Shown: positions 9,799 through 19,347, numbered from the stretch's first letter. The stretch is DNA of 64,000 nt from Mucilaginibacter lacusdianchii (GCF_009770985.1 NZ_WSRW01000003.1:605275-669274); one strand, 5' to 3'. Made by a program: numbers and translations. The notes: a model not told the origin generated them from the sequence alone.

Positions 9799-10893
9799 AT
9801 GGCATTTCTGGATCATGTATTGCAGCCACCCTCGTATGGGTGGAAAGACGAGCAAGGTAATTTGGTTAAACCCACCGCCGGCCAAATTTTCAATGAATTT
9901 TTTTCACGGTTAAATATTTTTAAAACACGTAAAAACTGGTTGCCATTTTTTAGTTGGTTAAAAGTGTTGTGCTTTGTGCCGTTCTTTTTGCTGTTGTTAT
10001 TTAAGTTCATGAGCATAGGTATGCTTATAGCCGCTTTTGTATACAGCATGATTGTATTGGGCACACATGGCACTATCTGGCATCATCGTTATTGCACACA
10101 TGGCGCTTACCGGTTTAAAAATGCTTTCTGGCGTTTTTTTACACAAAACTTAACTATTAACGTAATACCCGAAGAGATATATGTGGTATCTCACCATGTG
10201 CATCATGCAAAATCTGATCAGCCGGGTGACCCTTATAATGCCGAAGCTGGTTTTTTGTATTGCTTTTTAGCCGATGTAAATCATCAGCCTATTGCCAAAG
10301 ATTTGTCTGAAGCCGATTATAACCGTATTAAATTGTTAATGAAGCATACTGGTGTATCTGGCAATAGCTATGCACAATATCAAAAGTGGGGATCTTATGT
10401 TAAGCCGTCTGCCGCAGTATTGTCATGGATATTGAACTGGGCGTTTTGGTATGGTGCTTTTTACTTAATGGGTGGTCATGCACTAGCCTGTTCGTTATTC
10501 GGTGCCGCAGGCTTTTGGGCTGTTGGTGTACGTACTTTTAACTATGAAGGGCATGCTAAAGGTAAAGAGAAGCAGAGAGAGGGCGTAGATTTTAGCCAGA
10601 ATGATAAATCAATAAACCAAGTGTGGCCAGGCATCGTGGCTGGCGAATGGCACAATAATCACCACTTATATCCAAAAAGTGCACGTAGTGGATTTAAACC
10701 CCACCAAGTAGATTTGGCTTGGTATTATATATTTTTGATGTACAAGCTCGGCGCTGTAACATCTTACCGCGATTCTAAGAAACAGTTTTATGAGCAATAT
10801 CATTTGCCTTACCTGCAAAGTAAAGGACTAAAACCGGCAATTGTGCAATTGGCTGAACCTTTGGTTGTGGAAGCCAGCGCGGTAAATCGTTAA
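9799..10893 (+). CDS. membrane fatty acid desaturase (acyl-CoA/acyl-lipid type)
   Basis: A di-iron membrane desaturase of 364 residues that would introduce a double bond into fatty acyl chains for membrane fluidity. The three histidine boxes are present: H95-H96 to H101 (WHHRYCTH), SHHVHHAK at 131-138 and EWHNNHHLYP near 283-292. Hydrophobic stretches at about 55-90 and 205-245 fit the four-helix topology. The regiospecificity (delta-9 is the most common) cannot be read from sequence. The leader of 266 bases is AT-rich and carries an inverted repeat just upstream, so regulation at that point is plausible. A small unknown gene starts 2 bases after the stop. Confidence 0.88.
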   Translation: MAFLDHVLQPPSYGWKDEQGNLVKPTAGQIFNEFFSRLNIFKTRKNWLPFFSWLKVLCFVPFFLLLLFKFMSIGMLIAAFVYSMIVLGTHGTIWHHRYCTHGAYRFKNAFWRFFTQNLTINVIPEEIYVVSHHVHHAKSDQPGDPYNAEAGFLYCFLADVNHQPIAKDLSEADYNRIKLLMKHTGVSGNSYAQYQKWGSYVKPSAAVLSWILNWAFWYGAFYLMGGHALACSLFGAAGFWAVGVRTFNYEGHAKGKEKQREGVDFSQNDKSINQVWPGIVAGEWHNNHHLYPKSARSGFKPHQVDLAWYYIFLMYKLGAVTSYRDSKKQFYEQYHLPYLQSKGLKPAIVQLAEPLVVEASAVNR

Positions 10894-10895
10894 CC

Positions 10896-11081
10896 ATGAA
10901 AAAGGAGCTTAAGCTGGTTCGAGGACAAAACTTACGATATATTGGTAAAGGCTTTCCAGGATATGTGAAAGGACAACCTTACATGATATTTGTTGATTAT
11001 CATCAAGGCCATGAAGTGCTGGTAAAGTACAACGATACGAACATGGTAGTAAGTAAATACCATGTAGAACCGTTAACCTAG
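10896..11081 (+). CDS. small protein of unknown function downstream of desaturase
   Basis: A 61-residue ORF starting 2 bases after the desaturase stop and followed by a strong terminator, so it is very likely translated as the last gene of that transcript. The protein is basic and beta-rich in appearance, with RYIGKGFPGYVKGQ and a VKYND segment that look like a small SH3-like barrel. I do not recognise a named family. There is no signal peptide. Confidence 0.6.
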   Translation: MKKELKLVRGQNLRYIGKGFPGYVKGQPYMIFVDYHQGHEVLVKYNDTNMVVSKYHVEPLT

Positions 11082-11106
11082 CTTATAGCGTTTACCGTTT
11101 AAAAGA

Positions 11107-11152
11107 AAAGGGGAGATCAGGGCATATCAATTGTCGTGATCTCCCCTTTATA
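11107..11152 (+). terminator. strong terminator hairpin
   Basis: A perfect 13-base stem, AAAGGGGAGATCA at 11107-11119 paired with 11137-11149, with a 17-base loop and T-rich tail. It ends the desaturase transcript. Confidence 0.85.
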
Positions 11153-11226
11153 TTGTCGTTATCATGCACCTATGCGTAATTTAATTGTGCCTATTATTGT
11201 CATATAAACTTACAAACTTAAATTAT

Positions 11227-11634
11227 ATGGCAACCAAAGTATTTATCAACCTACCGGTTAAAGATTTGAACGCAACTAATGAATTTTTTACCAAGTTAGG
11301 CTATCAGTTCAACAGTCAGTTTAGCAATGATAAAGCTACCTGTATGGTAGTAAGCGAACATATTTATATCATGTTGCTGGTAGAAGATTTCTTTAAAGGA
11401 TTTACAAATTCAGCTATTTGTGATACCAGCAAAAGCAATGAAGTAATTGTATGTCTATCGGCAGACAGTAGGGAAGCAGTGGATGAGATAGTTAAAAAAG
11501 CGGTAGATGCCGGTGCTACCACGCCCAGCGCTCCGCAAGACCACGGCTTTATGTATGGCTACGGATTTACCGATTTAGACGGCCACCTATGGGAATTCTC
11601 ATATATGGACCCTACTTACGTGCATCAAGCGTAA
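11227..11634 (+). CDS. VOC-family (glyoxalase/bleomycin-resistance fold) protein
   Basis: A 135-residue cytoplasmic protein with the paired beta-alpha-beta-beta-beta fold of vicinal oxygen chelate proteins. Seen are the opening VFINLPVKDLNATNEFFTKLGY and the closing DLDGHLWEFSYMDP, whose H and E are at typical metal-binding positions. The family includes lactoylglutathione lyases, dioxygenases and resistance proteins, and the substrate cannot be told here. The frame is open 42 bases further upstream to 11185, but that extension is AT-rich and unlike the family, so ATG at 11227 is chosen. Confidence 0.82.
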   Translation: MATKVFINLPVKDLNATNEFFTKLGYQFNSQFSNDKATCMVVSEHIYIMLLVEDFFKGFTNSAICDTSKSNEVIVCLSADSREAVDEIVKKAVDAGATTPSAPQDHGFMYGYGFTDLDGHLWEFSYMDPTYVHQA

Positions 11635-11644
11635 TTACTTCCCA

Positions 11645-12358
11645 TCAAATTATAGCGAGCAGATCCTTAGCATTCCTGATAGCAGAAGCACCAATGTCAT
11701 TGTTAAAATAAACATAGGCCTGCTTGGCAGAAGTCTGCTTCACCTGTTGTGCAAAAAGGCGTAGCTCCTCTAAACTATACGCCGAGGCATATAATTGCTG
11801 CACGCCGTGAAAGCGGTAATAAATAATATCGGTGTTTTGAACTACAGCATCGGGCAGGGTAGGATGGCTCATGCCGCAAAATGTAATACCTTGCTCGGCC
11901 AGGCGGTCGTAAACCGACTTTTGCCACCAACTGGGATGGCGAAGTTCAATCACGTTAGATAAAGGAGCTTGCAGGTTGGTTAGTATTTTTTGCAGCCGCT
12001 CTTCAGAGTAAGTATAGCGGGGCGGCATTTGAAACAATATAGCACCAAGCTTATCTTGAAGTCCGTTGGCTACGGTATCATAAAATTCGCTGATTAAATC
12101 GGCCGAGTTATTAAACTGCCGGTAGTGGGTAATAAGCCGAGGGGCTTTAACTGAAAAGTTAAAGCCCCTTGGACTATCATCGTACCACTTTTTTAAGCCG
12201 GTTACAGTAGGCGATTTATAAAAAGTTCCGTTAAGTTCAACGGTGTTAAAATGCTGGCAGTAAAATTCGAACCATTTCCGCTGAGGCAAACCGTCTGGAT
12301 AAAATACGCTTTTCCAGTGGCGGTAATAAAAGCCGGAGCACCCAATATGCCAAATCAT
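11645..12358 (-). CDS. DUF72 family protein
   Basis: A 237-residue protein of the DUF72 family, a TIM-barrel-like fold of unknown function. The characteristic N-terminal IGCSGFYYRHWKSVFYP, the NTVELNGTFY block and the C-terminal YVYFNNDIGASAIRNA block are all present. It is convergent with the VOC gene, with only 10 bases between their stops. No signal peptide; cytoplasmic. Confidence 0.85.
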   Translation of the reverse strand: MIWHIGCSGFYYRHWKSVFYPDGLPQRKWFEFYCQHFNTVELNGTFYKSPTVTGLKKWYDDSPRGFNFSVKAPRLITHYRQFNNSADLISEFYDTVANGLQDKLGAILFQMPPRYTYSEERLQKILTNLQAPLSNVIELRHPSWWQKSVYDRLAEQGITFCGMSHPTLPDAVVQNTDIIYYRFHGVQQLYASAYSLEELRLFAQQVKQTSAKQAYVYFNNDIGASAIRNAKDLLAII

Positions 12359-12393
12359 TTATGAAAAGAATCGCAAAGTTTTTGGCAAATATT

Positions 12394-13236
12394 TTAAAAC
12401 GGATATAACATTAAAGGAATGTCCAAATGCGTAGGTTCAACGTTAGCCCTGCTTTTGCTGGTCAGCTCGGCAAAATGGTATCTGCGGAAAGACATAATCA
12501 GTAAGTCAGTCTTAATAACGTTAATCATCACGTCAGTTACTTTCTTTACATCACGCTCGCGAATGTGATTTAATGACATCTGTTTACATGGAACATGCCG
12601 CTGTATAGTATTTTTAAAAAATTCGTTCGCGTAATTATTCTCCATTTGCGGGATGCCGTCGGCAGCAATATTAGCCAATGTCAATTGAGCATTATTAGCT
12701 TCAGCAATCCTTTTCAGTTGAAATAAAATTTCGTACTGACTAAAGCGGGCATCAGCCATATATACCATATTTTGTATAGACGGCTTGTTGAAATGCTGTG
12801 GCACCAGTATTACCGGGCAGTACGTTTTAGAAAGTACGGTTTGCATTTGTAAATCAACTAATTGATCAATTGGCTGATTAGCAGCAACTCCCTTAATTAC
12901 CAATTTAATTTTATGTTGGTTAACAAGGTTGACAATGCCCTGTCGGGTAAGGTAATTTTCTTCAATTACATTAATAGAAGGTAGATTGCCAGTATGGTAT
13001 TGTTCAGGAGCAATGCCCTCGTGCATTAAAAAGCTGTTTACCGAAAATGGCTTCTCAGCCGTTTCATTAACTGCTTTAGATTTTGCGTTGGCCAATACTT
13101 TAGCTTGTGCCTCTGTATTGCGGCTTGTATTCCAAATCAGCAAGTTAGCTTGCATTTTTTTTGCCAAAGATAAAGCGTAAGCGATTGCGCTTTTTACTCC
13201 GGCAGAGTAATCATTAATGATTAAAATGTTATTCAT
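12394..13236 (-). CDS. universal stress protein (tandem Usp domains)
   Basis: A 280-residue protein with two Usp-like halves. The first begins ILIINDYSAGVKSAIAYALSLAK; the second begins near NMVYMADARFSQYEILFQLKRIAE. This two-domain form is common in Bacteroidota. The ATP-binding G-2x-G-9x-G(S/T) motif is not clear in either half, so it may be a non-ATP-binding type. The reading frame is open up to 13416, but those 60 extra residues do not resemble the family; the ATG at 13236 starts exactly at the first Usp beta strand. It lies 35 bases upstream of the DUF72 gene and may be cotranscribed with it. Confidence 0.75.
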   Translation of the reverse strand: MNNILIINDYSAGVKSAIAYALSLAKKMQANLLIWNTSRNTEAQAKVLANAKSKAVNETAEKPFSVNSFLMHEGIAPEQYHTGNLPSINVIEENYLTRQGIVNLVNQHKIKLVIKGVAANQPIDQLVDLQMQTVLSKTYCPVILVPQHFNKPSIQNMVYMADARFSQYEILFQLKRIAEANNAQLTLANIAADGIPQMENNYANEFFKNTIQRHVPCKQMSLNHIRERDVKKVTDVMINVIKTDLLIMSFRRYHFAELTSKSRANVEPTHLDIPLMLYPF

Positions 13237-14015
13237 ATGTAGATAATGGGTATTCTGGCTTTGATGATTCCGGGCAAGTATGGAACGAAGCAGAATGGAT
13301 ATTATTTGTGTGAAAAGTGTATCCATAAGTATGCCAAGTAATGTGTAAAACTGGTTATTTCTTACAATTGGCTTAAGGCATCCAGAAATCATTAAAATCA
13401 AATTACAATCAAGCAAAACTTTTAATTTTTTGGTGTTGTGATTTACATACAGGTGTTTGCAGAAGTGTTCAGTGCGTTGTCAATTTAAATACACTTTGCT
13501 TTCCGTTCCTGTCATACCATTAGTTCCTTTCTTACCGTAGTCGGTCTTGCTTTTGGCGAGCTAAATTTTTTAATGATAAGTACCCTGATTCGAAAGCATT
13601 TTACAGCACTACTCATTTTTACAAGATTGAATAGTAATCGACTTTCTTATAAGCGGCAATTGTCAATAATGATATATCTGCTTATAATTCTACAATCACG
13701 AAGCGTACAATTTGTTTGCATCACACTGTAATGCATATCGGACACTAATGCCATAACAATGCTGTCAATTTAGTGGTACTTGCTTATTGGCCATACGTTG
13801 GTATGACTGTATTTTACAAAAAAATAAAACACCATTGCACCTAAACGATAGCTTTGGGAAATACAAGGTGGATATGATAGGTTGCTTTTGACACTAGTTT
13901 TGCTCTTCATATGCTATCTTAGTTGCTTTGTTTTATAAAGTTGTATTCTGCAAGGTTTTTCCTTGTATATAATACACTAAGGCGCTTTGTTATTATCATA
14001 AATATTGTTAGGAAT
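13237..14015. other. 779-base divergent intergenic region
   Basis: Lies between the divergently read usp and WYL-regulator genes. It is AT-rich, and I find no conserved ORF, RNA gene or convincing hairpin. A TAGCTTTG match to the -7 box is present at about 13848-13855 but lacks a properly spaced -33 element. It presumably carries both promoters. Confidence 0.4.
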
Positions 14016-14960
14016 ATGAACCGAATCGACCGTTTGTCTGCTATTTTAATCCAACTGCAGTCCCGTCGTACGGTAAGGGCGCAGGATATTGCCGACAGGT
14101 TTGAAATTAGTTTACGCACTGTGTACCGTGATGTAAAAGCCCTGGAAGAAGCTGGCATACCGGTAATAGGCGAAGCCGGCGCAGGCTATTCGCTGGCCGA
14201 TGGCTACCGTTTGCCTCCAGTGATGTTTACGCGTGAAGAAGCTACAGCTTTTATAACGGCCGAAAAGCTGGTGGAAAAGCTTACGGACGATGTAAACGGT
14301 ACGCACTATCAGTCGGCTATGTTCAAAATCAGATCAGTGCTACGGAGCGCTGAAAAAGATTATTTAGCGGGTATGGATAACAGGATAGATGTATTAAAGT
14401 CCCGGCCACACCGTCGTACTACAAACGAGATAAAACCTTTACAAACCATTCTTACAGCAATTGCCGAAAAGAAAGTATTAAGATTAAAGTACTTTGCTTA
14501 CTATCGTCAGGAACATACCGAACGGTGTGTAGAGCCGGTTGGCACGTTTTATTTGGACAATTTTTGGCATCTGATTGCTTTTTGTAAAGCCCGGCAGGAC
14601 TATCGCGATTTTAGGTTCGACCGAATAATGGATTTGACCGTTGCTGCAGAACATTATGAAGATAAACATCCTACACTTAAACAATATCTGGATCAGATAT
14701 ATCAGGAACGGAACCTCGAAGCGGTAACATTGAAAATTACGAAAGAGGCTTCATTGCACTTGGGTGAGCAAAAATATTATCATGGATATATCGATGAAGT
14801 AGAGAAGGTGGATGGTATCGAGATGTCATTCCTGACCGCATCAATAGAAGGGTTTGCAAGATGGTATTTAATGTTTGCCGATCATGCTACCATCATCAAA
14901 CCTTTGGTTTTAAAAAAGCGCGTCAAAAATATTATTGAAAAAATAAATTTAGGTGCATGA
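14016..14960 (+). CDS. YafY-type transcriptional regulator (HTH_11 + WYL domain)
   Basis: A 314-residue DNA-binding regulator. Residues 1-60 form a DeoR-like winged helix-turn-helix (MNRIDRLSAILIQLQSRR, then AQDIADRFEISLRTVYRD). The rest is a WYL-type ligand-sensing domain with RLKYFAYYRQEHTERCVEPVG and the FWHLIAFCKAR block, ending in a WCX-like extension. WYL proteins often sense nucleic acid or small ligands; the ligand here is unknown. The frame is open from 13923, but ATG 14016 begins the HTH as in relatives. The DinB gene follows 68 bases later on the same strand, a pairing often seen for YafY regulators. Confidence 0.88.
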   Translation: MNRIDRLSAILIQLQSRRTVRAQDIADRFEISLRTVYRDVKALEEAGIPVIGEAGAGYSLADGYRLPPVMFTREEATAFITAEKLVEKLTDDVNGTHYQSAMFKIRSVLRSAEKDYLAGMDNRIDVLKSRPHRRTTNEIKPLQTILTAIAEKKVLRLKYFAYYRQEHTERCVEPVGTFYLDNFWHLIAFCKARQDYRDFRFDRIMDLTVAAEHYEDKHPTLKQYLDQIYQERNLEAVTLKITKEASLHLGEQKYYHGYIDEVEKVDGIEMSFLTASIEGFARWYLMFADHATIIKPLVLKKRVKNIIEKINLGA

Positions 14961-15028
14961 AATGCTGCTGACATAGGGTTGTCACTACAGGGTGGTTACT
15001 TTGAACTATAAATCAATAACACATAACC

Positions 15029-15553
15029 ATGACCACCATGATTGCAACCTTTTTAAAAGAGCTGGAAGCAGAAGCTCAAACCACCCGTAAAATGTTATCG
15101 CTTATTCCAGACGACAAATACGATTGGAAACCACATGAAAAAAGCATGACTATACGCCTGCTGGCAGTTCATATTGCCGAGCTGCCTGCCTGGGTAACTA
15201 TGACCTTGCATACCGATGGGCTTGATTTTGCATCAGCACCTTACCAGCCTACTGTGATAAACAACAATAGTGAATTGCTTGAATTGTTTGAAAAGTCATT
15301 AGAAGATGGCCGACAAAGCTTGCAGGCAGCTACCGATGAGCAACTGCAACCACAATGGACCCTGCGTGCGGGTAGCGAAGTGCTATATCAAGCCACTAAA
15401 GGCGAAGCCGTACGCATGACGTTTAGCCAAATCGTCCATCACCGGGCACAGTTAGGCGTTTATCTGCGCTTGCTCAACATTCCCATACCGGGCAGTTATG
15501 GCCCAAGTGCCGACGAAATGGAGTCTAAGCCTGCCGTAGCAGAACAAGTTTAA
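15029..15553 (+). CDS. DinB family protein
   Basis: A 174-residue four-helix-bundle protein of the DinB/YfiT-like superfamily. The metal-binding histidines are visible in LAVHIAEL (about residue 48) and in IVHHRAQLGVYLR (about 137), the hallmark spacing. Members are putative metal-dependent, sometimes thiol-transferase-like enzymes; the substrate is unknown. It follows the WYL regulator by 68 bases and is ended by a stem-loop at 15576. MTTMIAT offers two close ATG codons; the first is taken. Confidence 0.85.
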   Translation: MTTMIATFLKELEAEAQTTRKMLSLIPDDKYDWKPHEKSMTIRLLAVHIAELPAWVTMTLHTDGLDFASAPYQPTVINNNSELLELFEKSLEDGRQSLQAATDEQLQPQWTLRAGSEVLYQATKGEAVRMTFSQIVHHRAQLGVYLRLLNIPIPGSYGPSADEMESKPAVAEQV

Positions 15554-15575
15554 TTCTTTTTTCTATTTATTATTT

Positions 15576-15609
15576 AAGTCCCTTGGTGTAAATACCGGGG
15601 GACTTTTTG
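15576..15609 (+). terminator. terminator after dinB-like gene
   Basis: AAGTCCC at 15576-15582 pairs with GGGGACTT at 15597-15604, with inner GGT/ACC pairing, followed by a T-run. Confidence 0.75.
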
Positions 15610-15754
15610 TTGCAAGCCTCGTAGCCGGTAAATGTGTGTTGGTTAAGATAATTAAATGGTTCACAAAAAATATCTGCCTCATTGTGTACACACTTTCAAT
15701 CCAATAGGCCCTTGACTATAGACATCAATAGAATGAAAAATATGCCTTTTTACA

Positions 15755-15793
15755 AAAGCAAAAGCCCCAATAGATTTTTGGGGCTTTTGCTTT
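15755..15793. terminator. bidirectional terminator after lolA
   Basis: A perfect 14-base stem at 15755-15768 and 15780-15793 (AAAGCAAAAGCCCC and its complement). It lies 17 bases beyond the lolA stop, and the A/T flanks give T-runs in both directions. Confidence 0.85.
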
Positions 15794-15809
15794 ATTTCTA
15801 ACGACTCTG

Positions 15810-16484
15810 TTAACGTAAATCTACAACCTCAACGCCAGGGTGGGCTTTGGGGTTAAATGTGAACGTATTTTCAGCAACTGTAACGTTTGGTGTAAAGCTG
15901 CGTATGGTGTAATTGTAGCGGCTACCGTTTTTGTCAAACAATTCTGCATTATAAATCTGTTTCTTGGTTTTATCTACAAGTAACTTTATTTTGAAGATAG
16001 TTTGCTTAGGATCAGTAGGGGATAGCTCAATGCCTTGGTAAACTTTACCAGCTTTTTTTACATCACCGGTGTACAAGTATTTATAGCCTTTTTGATACAT
16101 AGTAAACAGCTGCGCCGGGTTAAGGCCAGACGTGCTGTTGTCGGCATCGTTAACCTGCACCTCTTTATCTTTAGGAACATAAGTCCATTGGGTTTTTCCG
16201 TCGTTAGTAATTTCCTGGGCAGCGGTTGATTTACTGCCGGGTGCATAAATGCTCAACTTGTATTTGCCCGCTTTAGTTTGGGTAAGCAGCGTTCCGGTTT
16301 GCGTTTCGTTAACACCGGCTTGCGGATTGACAACTGCAATAATGAAATCGGTTTTAACAACGTTGTATAAACGGTATTTTTGACTAACGTCTGCTAAAAT
16401 TTTACCAGCAGCAGCGTCTTTTTGGGCAAACGTGGCTGTAACGGTAGCTGCCGATAGCAGCATACTAATAATAAGTTTTTTCAT
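15810..16484 (-). CDS. lolA: outer-membrane lipoprotein carrier protein LolA
   Basis: A 224-residue periplasmic chaperone that receives lipoproteins released from the inner membrane and carries them to the outer membrane. An N-terminal signal peptide (MKKLIISMLLSAATVTATFA, cut before QKDAAAG) precedes the LolA half-barrel; TGTLLTQTKAGKYKLSI and WTYVPKDKEVQVND are typical strands. It lies 80 bases downstream of ftsK on the same strand. The spacer carries an imperfect hairpin that stops 14 bases short of the lolA ATG, so its expression may be controlled separately from ftsK. A perfect terminator follows. The many lipoproteins in this window are its likely clients. Confidence 0.85.
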   Translation of the reverse strand: MKKLIISMLLSAATVTATFAQKDAAAGKILADVSQKYRLYNVVKTDFIIAVVNPQAGVNETQTGTLLTQTKAGKYKLSIYAPGSKSTAAQEITNDGKTQWTYVPKDKEVQVNDADNSTSGLNPAQLFTMYQKGYKYLYTGDVKKAGKVYQGIELSPTDPKQTIFKIKLLVDKTKKQIYNAELFDKNGSRYNYTIRSFTPNVTVAENTFTFNPKAHPGVEVVDLR

Positions 16485-16498
16485 ATAAAAAGAAAATC

Positions 16499-16554
16499 GC
16501 CTGAGCGTTCAAAATCTGTTAAACATTTGTAATAACAGTTAGAACGTGCAGGCG
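16499..16554 (-). promoter_or_regulatory. hairpin between ftsK and lolA
   Basis: In the transcript, 16542-16554 pairs with 16499-16511 (CGCCTG plus CGTTC blocks), and TGTTA/TAACA at 16517-16521 and 16533-16537 extends the stem toward the loop. On the minus strand it is followed by a T-rich stretch and then the lolA ATG at 16484. It looks like an attenuator or a partial terminator. Confidence 0.5.
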
Positions 16555-16564
16555 AGTATAAGGT

Positions 16565-19264
16565 TTAATTGCCCGAACCTTTCTGTAATTCGTCTAGGTA
16601 TTGCTCTAAGCTATATTCATCTGGGTAAAGTACTTCACGAGCTTTACTGCCCTCAAACGGACCTACAATGCCGGCGGCTTCCAATTGGTCAATAATGCGT
16701 CCGGCACGGTTGTAACCTAATTTTAGCTTACGCTGAATGAGAGAAGTAGAGCCTTGCTGGTGCATTACAATCAATCGGGCAGCATCTTCAAACATAGGGT
16801 CGCGGTCGTTGGCATCAAAATCTTTGGCGCTGTTCTGTTCACCTTCGCCTACATACTCGGGTAGCAGCATGGCACTCGGATAGCCACGTTGATTGCCAAT
16901 AAAGTCTGATATTTTTTCTACTTCGGGCGTATCTACAAACGCACACTGTATACGGATCAAATCACTGCCGGTAGACAATAGCATGTCACCACGTCCAATC
17001 AACTGGTCGGCACCACCCGCATCCAGAATGGTACGCGAGTCTATTTTCGATAACACACGGAACGCCAAACGCGCCGGGAAGTTGGCCTTGATAGTACCAG
17101 TAATGATATTTACTGATGGACGTTGCGTAGCAATTACCAAGTGTATACCTACTGCACGGGCCAGCTGGGCTAAACGGGCAATCGGCATTTCTACTTCTTT
17201 ACCGGCAGTCATCATTAAGTCGGCAAACTCATCCACAACCAGTACAATGAATGGCAAAAAGCGGTGGCCATTTTCAGGATTCAACTTGCGATTGATAAAT
17301 TTGCCGTTGTATTCCTTAAGGTTACGTACCTGAGCATCTTTCAGCAAATCATAACGCTGATCCATTTCAATACAAAGCGAATTCAGCGTGTTGATTACTT
17401 TCTTGGTGTCTGTAATGATGGCATCGGCCTCATCAGGCAGTTTAGCCAAAAAGTGACGTTCAATTTTACGGAACAGCGTTAACTCTACCTTTTTAGGGTC
17501 AACCATTACAAACTTCAGCTCCGCAGGGTGGCGTTTATACAACAACGACACCAGGATAGCGTTGATACCAACCGATTTACCTTGGCCGGTGGCACCTGCT
17601 ACCAGTAAGTGCGGCATTTTGGCTAAATCGGCAATAAAAACTTCGTTGGATATGGTTTTACCCAGTGCAATAGGCAAGTCCATGGTGGTATTCTGGAACT
17701 TTTCTGTGGCCAGTACCGACCGCATGGATACCATCTCGGGGTTTTGGTTAGGTACTTCTATACCGATGGTGCCTTTACCCGGCATTGGCGCAATAATACG
17801 GATACCCAACGCTGCTAAGCTCAAAGCGATATCATCTTCCAAGTTTTTTATTTTGGAAATACGTACGCCCGGTGCCGGAATGATTTCATATAAAGTTACT
17901 GTTGGACCAATGGTAGCTTTTATCTTATCAATCTCTATATTGTAGTGGTTCAGCGTCTCAACAATTTTATTTTTGTTGGCTTCTAATTCGTCGGTATTAA
18001 CGGTTACTTTATTTGAACCGTGGTTTTCGAGTAAATCCAGTGTGGGATATTTGTAAGATGATAAGTCCAATTTCGGGTCATACGTACCGAATTTTTCGAC
18101 CAAATCATTTACAGCTACCTCAGGTGCTTGTTCAATAGCCAATTCTGGCAACGGGCGGCTGTCTTCCACCGTCAATGGAATTTCTACCTCCGGTTCTTCA
18201 ATAGGCTCTTCAATCTCTAAATCGTCATGGTCTTCCACCACTGGTTGCGGTGTTAACACTAACGGCTCGTGAATTAATGTTTCTGCTAATACAGTATTCT
18301 GCATAATAGCATGCGGAACCACCGGTTCGTGCACAATGGTTTCAACAACCGGTACAGTTGGTTTAGGTAACGGTTGCTGTTTTAATCTTTCAGTAGGTAT
18401 CAAGGGCGCTGGCGTGGCGGCTATGTTGTCGCGGACGCGATTGTTTCCACGGGGCCACTCAACAGGTTCTGACGGGTTTTCGTCTTCCAATACAACTTCT
18501 TCTGGCGTAACATCCGGAACTGCACTTGGCCTTACCAATGATTTGGCTTTGCGTTCAGGCAATTTAAAGTCGATGTTGTAGGCAATAATAAGAGCAGTAA
18601 GTGCAGCAAAAATCAGAACACATCCCGTTCCGGCAGGGCCAATCTGCGCGTTTAACAAACGGGTGCTCCAAAAACCAAAGCCTCCTTCCAAATAATGTGC
18701 ATAATCGCTTATAAAGCCATGAAAAAAGCCTATAGTTACTGAAGTAAATATTAAGCCGAATAAAGAATACCCTAGTAGCTTGCTGACAGAAAATAATTTA
18801 ACCTTAAATAACAAGCGGTAACCTATTACAAAAAATACAAGTACAAAAAAGTAGGATGCAATTCCAAACCACTCGTACATAAACTGGTTAGCCATTAAAG
18901 CACCGAGTTTGCCCAGCCAGTTTTCAACAACCGGCAAGTCGGCGCCATTATCCATCAGTTCATGCTGTGTTTTAAATAGTGTACCCCAACCCCCGTTTGT
19001 TTTAGTAACGTAGCTTTGGTCATTTTGCCAGGTAAATAGGTAGGATGTAAATGCAATCAGAAAAAATACAGAAACCACCAGACAAAACAAGCCTGCAATT
19101 TTAACTATCCGTCCATCTTTCAAATCAAACGATGGCAGGTTTTCAAACCTGTTCTTTACGGTGCGCTCGCGCTCCACCCTGGCATTAGCACTTGGGCGCG
19201 GACGGTTTTCATCGCGGAACGAATTTGATTTAAACTGGTTTCCTTTTGGCGGCATCTCTATCAA
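16565..19264 (-). CDS. ftsK: DNA translocase FtsK
   Basis: Septal DNA pump that resolves chromosome dimers and coordinates segregation with division. The 899-residue protein has about four to five N-terminal membrane helices (about 45-240), a Pro/Glu-rich linker (about 250-400), the RecA-like motor and a C-terminal winged-helix gamma domain for KOPS recognition (starting near DPMFEDAARLIV, with YNRAGRIIDQLE). Walker A is GATGQGKS at 557-564; VVDEFADLMM is Walker B. A -7-like box TATATTTG lies at 19276-19283 on this strand. The start could be 19264 (MIEM) or the internal ATG at 19255 (MPPKG); the difference is three residues. lolA follows. Confidence 0.95.
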   Translation of the reverse strand: MIEMPPKGNQFKSNSFRDENRPRPSANARVERERTVKNRFENLPSFDLKDGRIVKIAGLFCLVVSVFFLIAFTSYLFTWQNDQSYVTKTNGGWGTLFKTQHELMDNGADLPVVENWLGKLGALMANQFMYEWFGIASYFFVLVFFVIGYRLLFKVKLFSVSKLLGYSLFGLIFTSVTIGFFHGFISDYAHYLEGGFGFWSTRLLNAQIGPAGTGCVLIFAALTALIIAYNIDFKLPERKAKSLVRPSAVPDVTPEEVVLEDENPSEPVEWPRGNNRVRDNIAATPAPLIPTERLKQQPLPKPTVPVVETIVHEPVVPHAIMQNTVLAETLIHEPLVLTPQPVVEDHDDLEIEEPIEEPEVEIPLTVEDSRPLPELAIEQAPEVAVNDLVEKFGTYDPKLDLSSYKYPTLDLLENHGSNKVTVNTDELEANKNKIVETLNHYNIEIDKIKATIGPTVTLYEIIPAPGVRISKIKNLEDDIALSLAALGIRIIAPMPGKGTIGIEVPNQNPEMVSMRSVLATEKFQNTTMDLPIALGKTISNEVFIADLAKMPHLLVAGATGQGKSVGINAILVSLLYKRHPAELKFVMVDPKKVELTLFRKIERHFLAKLPDEADAIITDTKKVINTLNSLCIEMDQRYDLLKDAQVRNLKEYNGKFINRKLNPENGHRFLPFIVLVVDEFADLMMTAGKEVEMPIARLAQLARAVGIHLVIATQRPSVNIITGTIKANFPARLAFRVLSKIDSRTILDAGGADQLIGRGDMLLSTGSDLIRIQCAFVDTPEVEKISDFIGNQRGYPSAMLLPEYVGEGEQNSAKDFDANDRDPMFEDAARLIVMHQQGSTSLIQRKLKLGYNRAGRIIDQLEAAGIVGPFEGSKAREVLYPDEYSLEQYLDELQKGSGN

Positions 19265-19275
19265 CAGTTAAATTG

Positions 19276-19283
19276 CAAATATA
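19276..19283 (-). promoter_or_regulatory. possible -7 promoter box of ftsK
   Basis: On the minus strand it reads TATATTTG, matching the Bacteroidota TAnnTTTG box, 12 bases upstream of the longer start. I see no good -33 TTG at the right distance, so support is partial. Confidence 0.35.
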
Positions 19284-19347
19284 AAGTTAATATATAAAAT
19301 CTGTTTTGGCATGGTTTTTAATCTAAATAAAACCTAACCTATTGAAT

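Noticed and set aside
13417..13922. Possible small genes in the long usp-WYL spacer.
   Set aside because: All frames are broken often; no ORF has a gene-like composition or start context.
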